The notes below the pieces were generated by a model. That model made no database searches. It was not told the origin of the DNA and saw only the letters and a list, made by a program, of their open reading frames with translations. From NCBI RefSeq assembly GCF_000497205.1, contig NZ_AYJW01000009.1, positions 20,314 through 84,313 of the forward strand: a stretch of 64,000 nt of DNA, in the 5' to 3' direction. This document shows positions 18,270-27,232 of the stretch, in pieces. Position 1 is the stretch's first letter. Each line of letters starts with the position of its first letter. This DNA comes from Saccharopolyspora rectivirgula DSM 43747 (lineage in GTDB: Bacteria; Actinomycetota; Actinomycetes; Mycobacteriales; Pseudonocardiaceae). The position numbers and the translations under genes are program-made.

Positions 18270-21200
18270 ATGACCTCGAATCCGGAACAGAGGACGATGC
18301 CGGGGCTCGCCCCTGACACGGCTGGGCAGCAGGAGAACCCGGAGCTGGTGAAGAAGCACCTGCTCGAGCAAGCCGTGGAGCTGGCCCCGGATCTGTCTGA
18401 GCTGTTGCGCGTCTACTACCGGCACGTTCCCGCGGAAGAACTCGTCGACGAACCGGCCGAGCTCGCCGGTGCGCTGCGCTCGCACCACAGGTTGGCCGAG
18501 AACCGCGCTCCTGGGCGTCCGGTGGTGCAAGTCTTCAACCCGACGCGGGAACGCGACGGCTGGCAGAGCCAGTCGACCGTGGTGCAGATCGTCACCGACG
18601 ACATGCCCTACCTGGTCGACTCGGTCGTCGCCGGACTGGTCCGGCAAGGGGCCCGAGTCCAGCAGGTCGTCCACCCGATCATGGTGGTGCAGCGGGACCT
18701 CACCGGGGTGCTGCACGAGGTGCTTCCGGGGGCGGATCCGGCGAAGCCGCCGGAGGGCACGCTGGCCGAGTCCTGGATGTTCATCGAAGTCGACCAGATC
18801 GTCGACACGAACCGGCTCAGCCAGCTGGAGGCCGAGCTCTCCGCGGTGCTCAACGACGTCCGCGAAGTCGTGGAAGACGCCGAGCGGATGCGGGAGACCG
18901 CGCTTTCCCTGGCCGAGGAGCTGCGCCGGGACCCGCCGAAGGTGCCGCCGGAGGAAGACGTCCGGGACGCCGCGGAACTGCTGCGCTGGCTTTCCTCGGG
19001 GCACTTCACCTTCCTCGGCTACAGCCACTACGAGCTGGACGAGGGCAGCGACTCCAAGGTCCACCCGGTGCTCGCTTCCGGGCTCGGGGTGCTGCGCGGG
19101 GATGCTGCCGCCAAGCGGAATTTGGCTTCGCTCCCGCTCACCGGTCCGGAGGAGCTGCTCGTGCTCACCCCGGCGAGCGAGCCGTCCACAGTGCCCCGTC
19201 CGGTGCATCCTTTCCAAATTGGACTGAAGACTTACGACTCCACCGGGAAGGTCAACGGGGAACACCGCTTCCTCGGCTTGTTCACCACCACCGCGCTGCA
19301 CGAGAACGTGCTGGACATCCCGTACATCGAACGGCGGGTGCGCGACGTCATCCACGCGGCCGGTTTCCCGCTGGAGTCCTACTCCGGGCAGCGGATGCTG
19401 GAGGAGATCCAGAACTACCCGCGCGCCGAGCTGTTCGCCACGGACCCGGCCACCCTGCAGGAGACCATCACCGGTGTGCTGGCCGTCGCGGAGCGCCGGA
19501 AGTTGAAGCCGTTCTTGCGCCACGACCCGTACGGGCGGTTCTTCTCCTGCCTGGTCTACCTGCCGCGGGAGCGCTACACGACCACGTCCCGGTTGGCCAT
19601 GCAGGAAGTGCTGCTGGCCGAGCTCAACGGTACGGGCCTGGAGTACAGCACCAGGGTCGGGGAGTCCGCGCTGGCCCGGGTGCACTTCACGGTGCACACG
19701 GATCCGGAGCAGAGCGTCGAGCCCGATCTGGCGCGGATCCAGCGGCGGCTGGAAGAGGCCATCCACACCTGGGACGACCAGATGGTCGAGCAGGTGGACG
19801 CGGAATTGTCCGGACGGGAGCAGAAACGCCGGCCCCGGCGCGGCTCGGAGATGGTCAGCCAGCTCGGGCACCGCTACGCGGCGGCGTTCCCGGAGGCGTA
19901 CAAGGAGGACTTCACCGCTGCCGACGGTCTGACGGACCTGCACCGGCTGCAGAACCTCACCGACGAGAAGAGCCTGCACGTGGCGTTCTACGTGCCCCGG
20001 GACGCCAGTTCGGGAGAGCGCCGCTTCAAGATCTACGTGCGCGGCGAGCGGATGACCCTCTCCCAGGTGCTCCCCGTGCTGCAGAGCATGGGCGTGGAGG
20101 TCGTGGACGAGCGCCCGTACGAGATCGTCTTCGACGACGACTCCCACTTCTGGATCTACGACTTCGGCCTGCACATCAACCCGCAGGTGCTGGAAGGAGC
20201 GGAGGGCGATCCGCAGCTGGACAGCTTGCGGGAGCGCTTCGAGGAGACCTTCCGCGCGGTGTGGCTGGGCGCTGCCGAGGTGGACCGCTTCAACGCCCTG
20301 GTGCTGCACGCCGGGCTCACCTGGCGGCAGGCCGCGATGCTGCGGGCGTACGCGAAGTACCTGCGGCAGGTCGGCACCGCCTACAGCCAGGACTACATCG
20401 AAGACGCCATCCTGGCGCACCGCACCACCACGGTCTCCCTGGTCCGGCTGTTCGAGACCAGGTTCGACCCGAAGCTGTCCGATGAGGAGCGCAGCAGCGC
20501 CGAAGCCGACCTGGTCGCCGAGGTCACCAAGCTGATCGACGAGGTGACCAGCATCGACGCGGACCGGATCCTGCGCAGCTACCTGAACCTGATCCGGGCG
20601 ACGCTGCGCACCAACTACTTCGTCACCGGTCCCGACGGGCCGCGGCCCTACCTGGCGCTGAAGCTGGAACCCAAGGAGATTCCGGGGCTTCCGGAACCCC
20701 GCCCGCAGTACGAGGTGTTCGTGTACTCGCCGCGCACCGAGGGCGTCCACCTGCGGTTCGGCTCCGTCGCCCGCGGCGGGTTGCGCTGGTCGGACCGGCG
20801 GGAGGACTTCCGCACCGAGATCCTCGGCCTGGTCAAGGCGCAGGCGGTGAAGAACGCGGTCATCGTGCCGCTGGGCGCCAAGGGCGGGTTCGTGGTGAAG
20901 CGGCCGCCCGCCCCCACCGGCGACCCGGTGGTGGACCGGGAGGCGTACCAGCAGGAGGGCATCGCCTGCTACCGGATGTTCATCTCCGGTCTGCTGGACC
21001 TGACCGACAACCTGGTCGGCGGCGAGGTCGTCCCGCCGCAGGGCGTCGTCCGGCACGACGGCGACGACACCTACCTGGTGGTGGCGGCCGACAAGGGGAC
21101 CGCGAAGTTCTCCGACATCGCCAACGAGGTGGCCAAGTCGTACGGGTTCTGGCTCGGCGACGCGTTCGCCTCCGGCGGGTCGGTGGGCTACGACCACAAG

Positions 21201-23210
21201 GCGATGGGCATCACCGCCCGCGGTGCGTGGGAGAGCGTCAAGCGGCACTTCCGCGAACTGGGCGTGGACGTGCAGTCCCAGGACTTCACCGTCGTCGGCA
21301 TCGGTGACATGGCGGGGGACGTGTTCGGCAACGGGATGCTGCTCAGCGAGCACATCCGGTTGGTGGCCGCGTTCAACCACATGCACATCTTCATCGACCC
21401 CGACCCGGATCCCGCGGTTTCGCACGCCGAGCGCCGGCGCCTGTTCACCATGCCGCGGTCCACTTGGGACGACTACGACCGGTCGAAGATCAGCGAGGGC
21501 GGCGGCGTCTGGTCGCGCTCGCTGAAGTCGATCCCGCTGAACCCGCACATCCGGCGGGCGTTGGGGATCGACGAATCCGTGCAGCAGATGACGCCGACGG
21601 AGCTGATCAAGGCGATCCTGCTGGCCCCGGTCGACCTGCTGTGGAACGGCGGCATCGGCACCTACGTCAAGGCCAGCTCGGAAACCCACGCGGAAGTGGG
21701 CGACAAGTCCAACGACGCCGTTCGGGTCAACGGCAACGAGCTCCGGGTGAAGGTGGTCGGCGAAGGCGGCAACCTCGGGTTCACCCAGCGCGGCCGGATC
21801 GAGTTCGCCCGCACCGGCGGGAAGATCAACACCGATGCGCTGGACAACTCGGCCGGTGTCGACTGCTCCGACCACGAGGTGAACATCAAGGTCCTGCTGG
21901 ACCAGCTGGTCACCGAGGGGAAGCTCACCCAGCAGCGGCGCAACGAACTGCTGGCGGAGATGACCGACGAGGTCGCCGAGCTGGTGCTGCGGGACAACTA
22001 CCGGCAGAACGCGGTTCTCGGGGTCACCCGGGCGCAGGCCGCGGAACTGCTGCCGGTGCACGCCCGGCAGGTGGCCTACCTGGAGCAGCACGCCGGTTTG
22101 GACCGCGAGCTGGAAGTCCTGCCCAGCGCCAAGGAGTTCCGGCAGTTGGAGAAGACCGGGACCGGGCTCAGCTCGCCGGAGCTGGCGACCTTAATGGCGC
22201 ACGTCAAGCTGGCGTTGAAGAGCGAGCTGCTCAACAGCGACCTGCTGGACGCCGACACGTTCCGCAACCGGCTCGAGGAGTACTTCCCCGAACCGCTGCG
22301 GCAGCACTACGCCGAGAACATCGCCCACCACCCGCTGCGGCGGCAGATCACGGCCACCCTGCTGGTCAACGACATGGTGGACCACGCCGGCATCTCCTAC
22401 GCCTACCGGTTGGCCGAGGAGATCGGTGCTTCCTGCACCGACGCGGTGCGGGCCTTCACCGCGGTGACCAGCATCTTCGATCTGCGGGAGCTGTGGCGGC
22501 AGATCGACGAGCTGGACGGCCGGGTGCCCAGTTCGACCGCGGACGAGCTGGTGCTGGAAACCCGCCGGCTGCTGGACCGCGCTTCGCGGTGGATGCTGTC
22601 GAACCGGCCGCAGCCGCTCACGATCAGCGCTGCGATCAGCCGGTTCCGGCCGGTGGTGGCGGAGCTGTGCGGCTCGGTGCGCGGGTGGCTGCACGGCCAG
22701 GCCGCTCAGGCGGTGGACGAGAAGGTGGAGCGGTGGACCGCGCAGGGCGTTCCCGCGGAGCTCGCCGAACGAGTGGCGGTGCTGCTGGACGCCTACTCGC
22801 TGCTGGACATCACCGAGATCGCCGAGCTGGCCGAGCAGGACGGCACGGTGACCGCCGAGCACAGCCCGCAGGAGAGCGCTGAGCTGTACTACCTGCTCTC
22901 CGAACACCTCGACGTGGAGCACATGCTGCAGGCGGTCAACGCGCTGCCGCGGGGCGACCGCTGGCACTCGCTGGCGCGGTTGTCCTTGCGGGACGACTTC
23001 TACGCGATCCTCCGCGGCATCACCGTCGACGTGCTGAGCACGAGCGATTCGGAGGACGCCCCGGAGCAGAAGATCGCCAAGTGGGAGTCGGCCAACGAGT
23101 CGCGGTTGTCGCGGGCGAAGGGAGCGCTGGAGCAGATCCGCGCTTCCGCGCAACTCGACCTGGCCACCCTTTCCGTGGCTGCTCGGCAGATGCGCAATAT
23201 GGTCAGGTGA
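18270..23210 (+). CDS. gdh: NAD-specific glutamate dehydrogenase, GDH-180 family
   Basis: A 1646-residue cytosolic enzyme of the L_180 class (Streptomyces clavuligerus GDH is about 1650), converting glutamate to 2-oxoglutarate and ammonia with NAD+. The first 700 residues form the regulatory ACT-like and helical region. The catalytic core is near residues 820-1230 with SVARGGLRWSDRREDFRTE, the substrate-Lys loop GAKGGFVVKR, and the NAD-domain segment VGIGDMAGDVFGNGMLLS. GGAG lies 10 bases before ATG 18270; ATG 18297 is also possible. It corresponds to Rv2476c. A strong hairpin follows directly. Confidence 0.96.
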   Translation: MTSNPEQRTMPGLAPDTAGQQENPELVKKHLLEQAVELAPDLSELLRVYYRHVPAEELVDEPAELAGALRSHHRLAENRAPGRPVVQVFNPTRERDGWQSQSTVVQIVTDDMPYLVDSVVAGLVRQGARVQQVVHPIMVVQRDLTGVLHEVLPGADPAKPPEGTLAESWMFIEVDQIVDTNRLSQLEAELSAVLNDVREVVEDAERMRETALSLAEELRRDPPKVPPEEDVRDAAELLRWLSSGHFTFLGYSHYELDEGSDSKVHPVLASGLGVLRGDAAAKRNLASLPLTGPEELLVLTPASEPSTVPRPVHPFQIGLKTYDSTGKVNGEHRFLGLFTTTALHENVLDIPYIERRVRDVIHAAGFPLESYSGQRMLEEIQNYPRAELFATDPATLQETITGVLAVAERRKLKPFLRHDPYGRFFSCLVYLPRERYTTTSRLAMQEVLLAELNGTGLEYSTRVGESALARVHFTVHTDPEQSVEPDLARIQRRLEEAIHTWDDQMVEQVDAELSGREQKRRPRRGSEMVSQLGHRYAAAFPEAYKEDFTAADGLTDLHRLQNLTDEKSLHVAFYVPRDASSGERRFKIYVRGERMTLSQVLPVLQSMGVEVVDERPYEIVFDDDSHFWIYDFGLHINPQVLEGAEGDPQLDSLRERFEETFRAVWLGAAEVDRFNALVLHAGLTWRQAAMLRAYAKYLRQVGTAYSQDYIEDAILAHRTTTVSLVRLFETRFDPKLSDEERSSAEADLVAEVTKLIDEVTSIDADRILRSYLNLIRATLRTNYFVTGPDGPRPYLALKLEPKEIPGLPEPRPQYEVFVYSPRTEGVHLRFGSVARGGLRWSDRREDFRTEILGLVKAQAVKNAVIVPLGAKGGFVVKRPPAPTGDPVVDREAYQQEGIACYRMFISGLLDLTDNLVGGEVVPPQGVVRHDGDDTYLVVAADKGTAKFSDIANEVAKSYGFWLGDAFASGGSVGYDHKAMGITARGAWESVKRHFRELGVDVQSQDFTVVGIGDMAGDVFGNGMLLSEHIRLVAAFNHMHIFIDPDPDPAVSHAERRRLFTMPRSTWDDYDRSKISEGGGVWSRSLKSIPLNPHIRRALGIDESVQQMTPTELIKAILLAPVDLLWNGGIGTYVKASSETHAEVGDKSNDAVRVNGNELRVKVVGEGGNLGFTQRGRIEFARTGGKINTDALDNSAGVDCSDHEVNIKVLLDQLVTEGKLTQQRRNELLAEMTDEVAELVLRDNYRQNAVLGVTRAQAAELLPVHARQVAYLEQHAGLDRELEVLPSAKEFRQLEKTGTGLSSPELATLMAHVKLALKSELLNSDLLDADTFRNRLEEYFPEPLRQHYAENIAHHPLRRQITATLLVNDMVDHAGISYAYRLAEEIGASCTDAVRAFTAVTSIFDLRELWRQIDELDGRVPSSTADELVLETRRLLDRASRWMLSNRPQPLTISAAISRFRPVVAELCGSVRGWLHGQAAQAVDEKVERWTAQGVPAELAERVAVLLDAYSLLDITEIAELAEQDGTVTAEHSPQESAELYYLLSEHLDVEHMLQAVNALPRGDRWHSLARLSLRDDFYAILRGITVDVLSTSDSEDAPEQKIAKWESANESRLSRAKGALEQIRASAQLDLATLSVAARQMRNMVR

Positions 23211-23215
23211 GATGT

Positions 23216-23245
23216 GGGAGGCTTCCGGGGAGCCGGAAGCCTCCC
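23216..23245 (+). terminator. Hairpin terminator after gdh
   Basis: A perfect 13-bp stem (GGGAGGCTTCCGG with its complement, loop GGAG) begins six bases after the gdh stop. There is no T-run. It lies between gdh and the thioesterase, so expression of the downstream pair is probably reduced or independent. Confidence 0.72.
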
Positions 23246-23283
23246 GCTCCCCGGCTGCAGGCAGCACGACGGAAGGAAGCTCA

Positions 23284-23715
23284 GTGGGCGCGTTCGTAGC
23301 CGAGGTGGCCTTGCGCTGGTCCGACATGGATGCGTTCGGCCACGTCAACCACGCCAAGACGATCACCTTGTTGGAGGAAGCGCGCGCGCAGCTGCTGTTC
23401 ACCGAGGCCCAGCGGCGCGGCCTGCGCGGCATGGCCGAAGGCATGGTGGTCGCCCGAGTGGTGGTCGACTACCACACTCCGCTGGAGTGGTCGGCGCAAT
23501 CCATCCAAGTGCACATGTCGGTGCGCGAGCTCAAGGCGGCTTCGTTCGTGATGGACTACACCGCCTACGCCCAGGAGGCCGTGGCCTCCGCTGAGACGCT
23601 CATGGTGCCGTACGACCTGCAAGCTCGTCGACCGCGCCGGTTGCTGCCGGAAGAGCGCGAGTTCCTGGCCGAGTGGCAACTGGAGCAGGTGACCCCGGAG
23701 CGCAGCCGTGCCTGA
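23284..23715 (+). CDS. Acyl-CoA thioesterase, 4-HBT hotdog fold
   Basis: A 143-residue hotdog-fold thioesterase of the 4-hydroxybenzoyl-CoA thioesterase/YbgC type. The N-terminal LRWSDMDAFGHVNHAKTITLLEEAR has the catalytic Asp (D in WSDMDAFGHVNH, about residue 15) and His-Asn pair. GTG 23284 follows GGAAGG by seven bases; a longer frame from 23212 would be translated through the gdh terminator hairpin and is rejected. The stop overlaps the next start by eight bases, so the two are coupled. By order it corresponds to Rv2475c. Confidence 0.9.
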   Translation: MGAFVAEVALRWSDMDAFGHVNHAKTITLLEEARAQLLFTEAQRRGLRGMAEGMVVARVVVDYHTPLEWSAQSIQVHMSVRELKAASFVMDYTAYAQEAVASAETLMVPYDLQARRPRRLLPEEREFLAEWQLEQVTPERSRA

Positions 23716-24349
23716 GTTGCGAATCCCCGATCCGGCGGACCGGGAGGACCTGGGCGCTTTCATCGCCCGCGCGGTGCGGCTGGACCCGCAGACGGTGGTG
23801 CGGTTGCGCAACCGGGAAGGCACCGGTCGGGTGGACGTGTGGGCGGCGACCCCGTTCGACGCGCTGTGCACCCGCGCGGTGGAAGGCGAGGTCGAACCGG
23901 CGGACATCACCGTTTCCGGCAACGAGCTGCTGGCCACGCTGACCGTGGCCGGTGGTCCGGTGATGGATCCCGGGGCGCCGAAGGACCTGCTGTGGCGTTC
24001 TGAACTTCCTCCGGTCCGCGGTTGGCAGCGGATCGACGAGCTGCCGGCCGAAGTGGTCCACGAAGTCGCCGACCGGGGCATCGAGCTGGCCCGGGAGAAC
24101 CCCGGCCCCAAGGGGACACCGCCGGCGGCGCTGCTGGACCAGGAGGTGTTCACCGTCAGCGGCTCCGGGATGGAAGTGAAGATCCCGCTGCGCTGCCTGT
24201 TCGTGCTCTCCGGCATGGGGTTCCTGCTGTCGCAGCCGCCGGCCGGTGAGATCGTCCGGGTCAGCGCCACGGACTCGTGGCTGCGCTTGGACTCCCGGTT
24301 CGGCGCGGTGGTCCGGCGCCGCCACGCGCTGCTGCCGCTGCTAGTCTAG
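23708..24349 (+). CDS. Conserved hypothetical protein (Rv2474c-like)
   Basis: A 213-residue soluble alpha/beta protein with no signal peptide and no catalytic motif that I recognise. A central segment ELPPVRGWQRIDELPAEVVHEV and a C-terminal hydrophobic stretch near LRCLFVLSGMGFLL are the most distinctive parts. Its position directly after, and overlapping, the thioesterase is the same as Rv2474c relative to Rv2475c, so a joint function with the thioesterase is likely but undefined. The 3' end overlaps the convergent DUF418 gene by four bases. Confidence 0.8.
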   Translation: MPELRIPDPADREDLGAFIARAVRLDPQTVVRLRNREGTGRVDVWAATPFDALCTRAVEGEVEPADITVSGNELLATLTVAGGPVMDPGAPKDLLWRSELPPVRGWQRIDELPAEVVHEVADRGIELARENPGPKGTPPAALLDQEVFTVSGSGMEVKIPLRCLFVLSGMGFLLSQPPAGEIVRVSATDSWLRLDSRFGAVVRRRHALLPLLV

Positions 24350-25665
24350 CGGGACCGGTCCGCCTTTTCCGCGGTGGCCCGGAAGAGCGGCTCGGTCACT
24401 CGGCGGACGGTGTTGCTGACGAGAGCTTCCAGCGGCCCCCGCTGGAAGAACCGGCGCCAAACCACCGCGAACAGGACGGAGAACACCAGGAACAGCTCGG
24501 GCATGTAGGTGTTGACGAACGCCACCACGCCCTCCGGCCGGTGCCCGTCCCGGGGGAACGCCGGCATGTCCGGTTCGTCCGGCAGCGCGGGGCCCATGCT
24601 GGCCAGTTCCTCCAAGAACTCCGGCGCTCCGCTCAACGTCCAGCCGCCGACCACGATCTGCCAAGCCATGACGATCGCGTGCAGCGCGTAGAGGGTCAGG
24701 GCCATCGAGCCCGCGGTGGCCAGCGGTTTGAGCACCCGGCCGGCGCGGTCGGCCAGCAGCAGGCAGACCGCCAGGATCACCACCGCGATCCCTCCCGAGC
24801 CCAGCAGCTCGAACGTGCTGCCGCTGTGCGAGATGGTGGCGAGCAGGAACTCGGGGTGCTCCACCGGAACAGTGCCCTCGATCAGCACGTCCGGAACACC
24901 ACCGACCAGCTGCACCAGCCAGCCGGAAAGCGCGTACGTCGCCGTGGAGACGACGAGGCCCGCCACGCCCAGGCCCCACCGGACCCGGTTGGACCGCAGG
25001 TCCATGCGGCCGATGGCCATGCCGGCCAGCACCAGGGCCAGGTAGGAAGCCGCGGGGTAGAAGTCCATCAGCAGCAGGTCGAGCACCCCGGCGTCGGCCA
25101 GCAGGTGACCCGGGTCGACCGAGTTGATCGCGTCCACCGCGCCTTGCGCCGCCGGGGTGCGCTCGATCCAACTGCGCAGCACGAACGACAGCTGCGGCCC
25201 CAGCACGGCCGCCGTGCCCGCCGCCACCAGCAGTCCGCGGGACCGCAACCCCACGAAGGGCAGGCTCAACAGGAAGTACATCCCGTAGAACGGGATGATC
25301 ACGGTGAGCAGGAAACCGGTGGCTTCGGTGGCTTTGGCCAGCACGATGCCGATGACCACCAGCAGCGCCGCGCGCACCGCGATCCGCCACCGGGCTTGCC
25401 GCAACGCGATCCCGGTGGGCGGCTCCTGCCGGCCGGAGAGCAGTGCCAGCGACACCCCGGCCAGCAGGGTGAACAGCGCCGTGGAACGTCCACTGGAGAA
25501 CTGGGCCGCCTTGACCTCGGCGAGGCCGTCGACGAACGGAACCCCGAAGTGGATGTTGAACATGCCCAGCACCGCGATGAACCGGGCGATGTCGATGCCG
25601 ATGAGGCGGTTGCGGGTGGACGGCGCGCGGGAGTCACCGCGGTGGGCAGTAGCGGACATGGTCAC
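24346..25665 (-). CDS. DUF418/HGSNAT-type polytopic acyltransferase-like membrane protein
   Basis: A 439-residue membrane protein with about ten TM segments. The N-terminal RLIGIDIARFIAVLGMFNIHFG matches the heparan-alpha-glucosaminide N-acetyltransferase-like (DUF1624) opening. The C-terminal ALTLYALHAIVMAWQIVV and a late RGPLEALV segment match DUF418. Such proteins are thought to transfer acyl groups across the membrane; the acceptor is unknown. The start can be GTG 25665 or ATG 25659. It faces the Rv2474c-like gene and lies 57 bases after the degenerate GH13 gene on the same strand. Confidence 0.82.
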   Translation of the reverse strand: MTMSATAHRGDSRAPSTRNRLIGIDIARFIAVLGMFNIHFGVPFVDGLAEVKAAQFSSGRSTALFTLLAGVSLALLSGRQEPPTGIALRQARWRIAVRAALLVVIGIVLAKATEATGFLLTVIIPFYGMYFLLSLPFVGLRSRGLLVAAGTAAVLGPQLSFVLRSWIERTPAAQGAVDAINSVDPGHLLADAGVLDLLLMDFYPAASYLALVLAGMAIGRMDLRSNRVRWGLGVAGLVVSTATYALSGWLVQLVGGVPDVLIEGTVPVEHPEFLLATISHSGSTFELLGSGGIAVVILAVCLLLADRAGRVLKPLATAGSMALTLYALHAIVMAWQIVVGGWTLSGAPEFLEELASMGPALPDEPDMPAFPRDGHRPEGVVAFVNTYMPELFLVFSVLFAVVWRRFFQRGPLEALVSNTVRRVTEPLFRATAEKADRSR

Positions 25666-25722
25666 GTCATCGAATCCTGGTGGTACTGGATGCGCTCGGC
25701 ACGTGCTGGTGTCCAGCCTGCC

Positions 25723-26784
25723 TCAGGCCAACCACACGGCGCTGCCGGGTGGCAGCTCCCCGTCGAGCAGCGGGCGGCTGGACAGCAGCACTTCCCCGGG
25801 CGGCACCGGAACGGGCTCATCGGTGGTGTTGAGCGCGCAGGTCAGGTTGGTGTCCTTGCGCCGGAACGCGAAGCAACCCTCCGGGGCGCCGTACCACTCG
25901 ATCCCGCTGGTGCCGCCGGAGGCGTGCGCGCTGCGGGTCTCCAGGGCGTGCCGGTAGAGCGACAGCGTCGAATCCGGGTCCTCCAGCTGTGCTTCCACGG
26001 TGAAATCCGCCCACTCCGGGGGGATGGCCGACCACTCGCCGGCGGCGGGGGAGAAGCCGAACGGCGGCTCGGTGCCCTCCCACGGCATCGGGATCGGCTG
26101 CGTGCCCGGGATGCCCAGTTCTTCCCCGTGCCGCAGGCACACCGCGCCGGGCAGGGCGAGCTGCACCAGTGCCATCGCCCGCACCGGGGTGAGAGCTGCT
26201 TCGTCGCGGATGCGGTCGCTGCCGTGACTGGCCATCGCCCACGCCGGTCGGGCGCTGCTGCTGCCCAGGATGCGGTCGATCGCGTCCTGCACCTTCTCGG
26301 CCTGGAAGCCGGCCACGGCCAGGTCCAGGTTGAAGTGGAGGTGCCAGCGGCCCTTGCCGCTGCCGATCACCACCCGGTCCGGGTAGGCGGCCACCGCGCT
26401 GCCGATGGCCCCGGACAGGTCGTCGCGCGGGGCGATGTGGAAGCCGTCTATGCCGAACTCCAGCCACGGCAGGAGGGCTTGTTGCGGGTCGGTCTCGGCG
26501 GGGTCGAGGTCCGTCGCCAGCAGCACCCGGATGCCGGCTTCGTGGGCCTCGCCCACCAGGGCGGCGAACGATTCCGTGGCCGGTTCGTTCCGTCCCGTCC
26601 CGGCGAGCACGATCGCGTCCACACCGAGCAGTTCCAGGTAGCCCAACCGGGCGCGGAGCCCGTCCAGATCGCCGATCCCGTTCCCGTCCGAGTCGGCGAA
26701 GGACCGGACGTCAATCCGGTAGTAAACCGCGTTCAACCACCAAGGATGTTCAACTTGGTTGTTCGCTGAACCGTTGAGGTGCAT
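25723..26784 (-). CDS. Compact, catalytically degenerate GH13 (alpha-amylase family) protein
   Basis: A 353-residue homolog of the 540-residue alpha-glucosidase AglA (Rv2471). The barrel opening is kept (YYRIDVRSFADSDGNGIGDL, about residues 21-40). About 120 residues normally between strands 2 and 4 are missing, and the C-terminal beta domain is kept. All three catalytic carboxylates are replaced: GFRID is GFHIA (Ala118), the GE of the acid/base motif is GS (Ser142), and NHD is SHG (Gly188). The frame is intact, so it is a pseudoenzyme rather than a decayed gene. It follows glbO by 11 bases, as aglA follows glbO in Mycobacterium. Confidence 0.8.
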   Translation of the reverse strand: MHLNGSANNQVEHPWWLNAVYYRIDVRSFADSDGNGIGDLDGLRARLGYLELLGVDAIVLAGTGRNEPATESFAALVGEAHEAGIRVLLATDLDPAETDPQQALLPWLEFGIDGFHIAPRDDLSGAIGSAVAAYPDRVVIGSGKGRWHLHFNLDLAVAGFQAEKVQDAIDRILGSSSARPAWAMASHGSDRIRDEAALTPVRAMALVQLALPGAVCLRHGEELGIPGTQPIPMPWEGTEPPFGFSPAAGEWSAIPPEWADFTVEAQLEDPDSTLSLYRHALETRSAHASGGTSGIEWYGAPEGCFAFRRKDTNLTCALNTTDEPVPVPPGEVLLSSRPLLDGELPPGSAVWLA

Positions 26785-26795
26785 CTACTTGCCAT

Positions 26796-27179
26796 TCAAA
26801 ACCAGGAGTTGACCAGGCTGTCGGCAGCCATTTCCAGGTACTGCCAGAGTTTGTCCCGGTGTTCGGGCGCGAGATCGGCCTCGTCCACCGCGATCCGCAT
26901 GCAGCGCAACCAGGCGTCCCGTTCCGCCGGGCCGATCTTGAACGGTGCGTGCCGCATCCGCAGGCGCGGGTGGCCGCGACGCTCCGAGTAGGTGTGCGGC
27001 CCGCCCCAGTACTGCATCAAGAACAGCCGGAGCCGCTCTTCGGCCGGCCCCAGGTCTTCCTCCGGGTAGAGGGGCCGCAGCAGCTCGTCCTTGGCGACCT
27101 CTTGGTAGAACCGGGCCACGATCCGGCGAAAGGTCGCTTCGCCGCCGACCTGCTCGTAGAACGTCTCCACGGAAGTCAC
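26796..27179 (-). CDS. glbO: Group II truncated hemoglobin GlbO
   Basis: A 127-residue 2-on-2 globin. It matches mycobacterial GlbO closely: [19 protein letters not shown], the CD-loop Tyr in LFLMQYWGG, the proximal His in RLRMRHAPF (about residue 76), and the G8 Trp in ERDAWLRCM. It binds O2, CO and NO and is thought to act in NO/peroxide chemistry or oxygen delivery to oxidases. GTG 27179 lies only one base from GGAGG, so translation may begin at the GTG three codons later (27170). Corresponds to Rv2470. First gene of a likely operon with the degenerate GH13 protein. Confidence 0.96.
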   Translation of the reverse strand: MTSVETFYEQVGGEATFRRIVARFYQEVAKDELLRPLYPEEDLGPAEERLRLFLMQYWGGPHTYSERRGHPRLRMRHAPFKIGPAERDAWLRCMRIAVDEADLAPEHRDKLWQYLEMAADSLVNSWF

Positions 27180-27232
27180 GCCTCCATCATCTCAATCGGT
27201 CCGATCGGACCCGTGCGGCGTTGGCTCAAGCT

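Noticed and set aside
18249..22091. A 1280-codon minus-strand open frame
   Set aside because: It is exactly opposite gdh, has a shadow amino-acid composition (His, Gln, Arg, Val) and no motif, while the plus strand carries an intact GDH-180 enzyme.
23212..23283. ATG 23212 as start of the thioesterase
   Set aside because: The added 24 codons run through the 13-bp gdh terminator hairpin and have no homology. GTG 23284 has a ribosome site and begins the hotdog domain.
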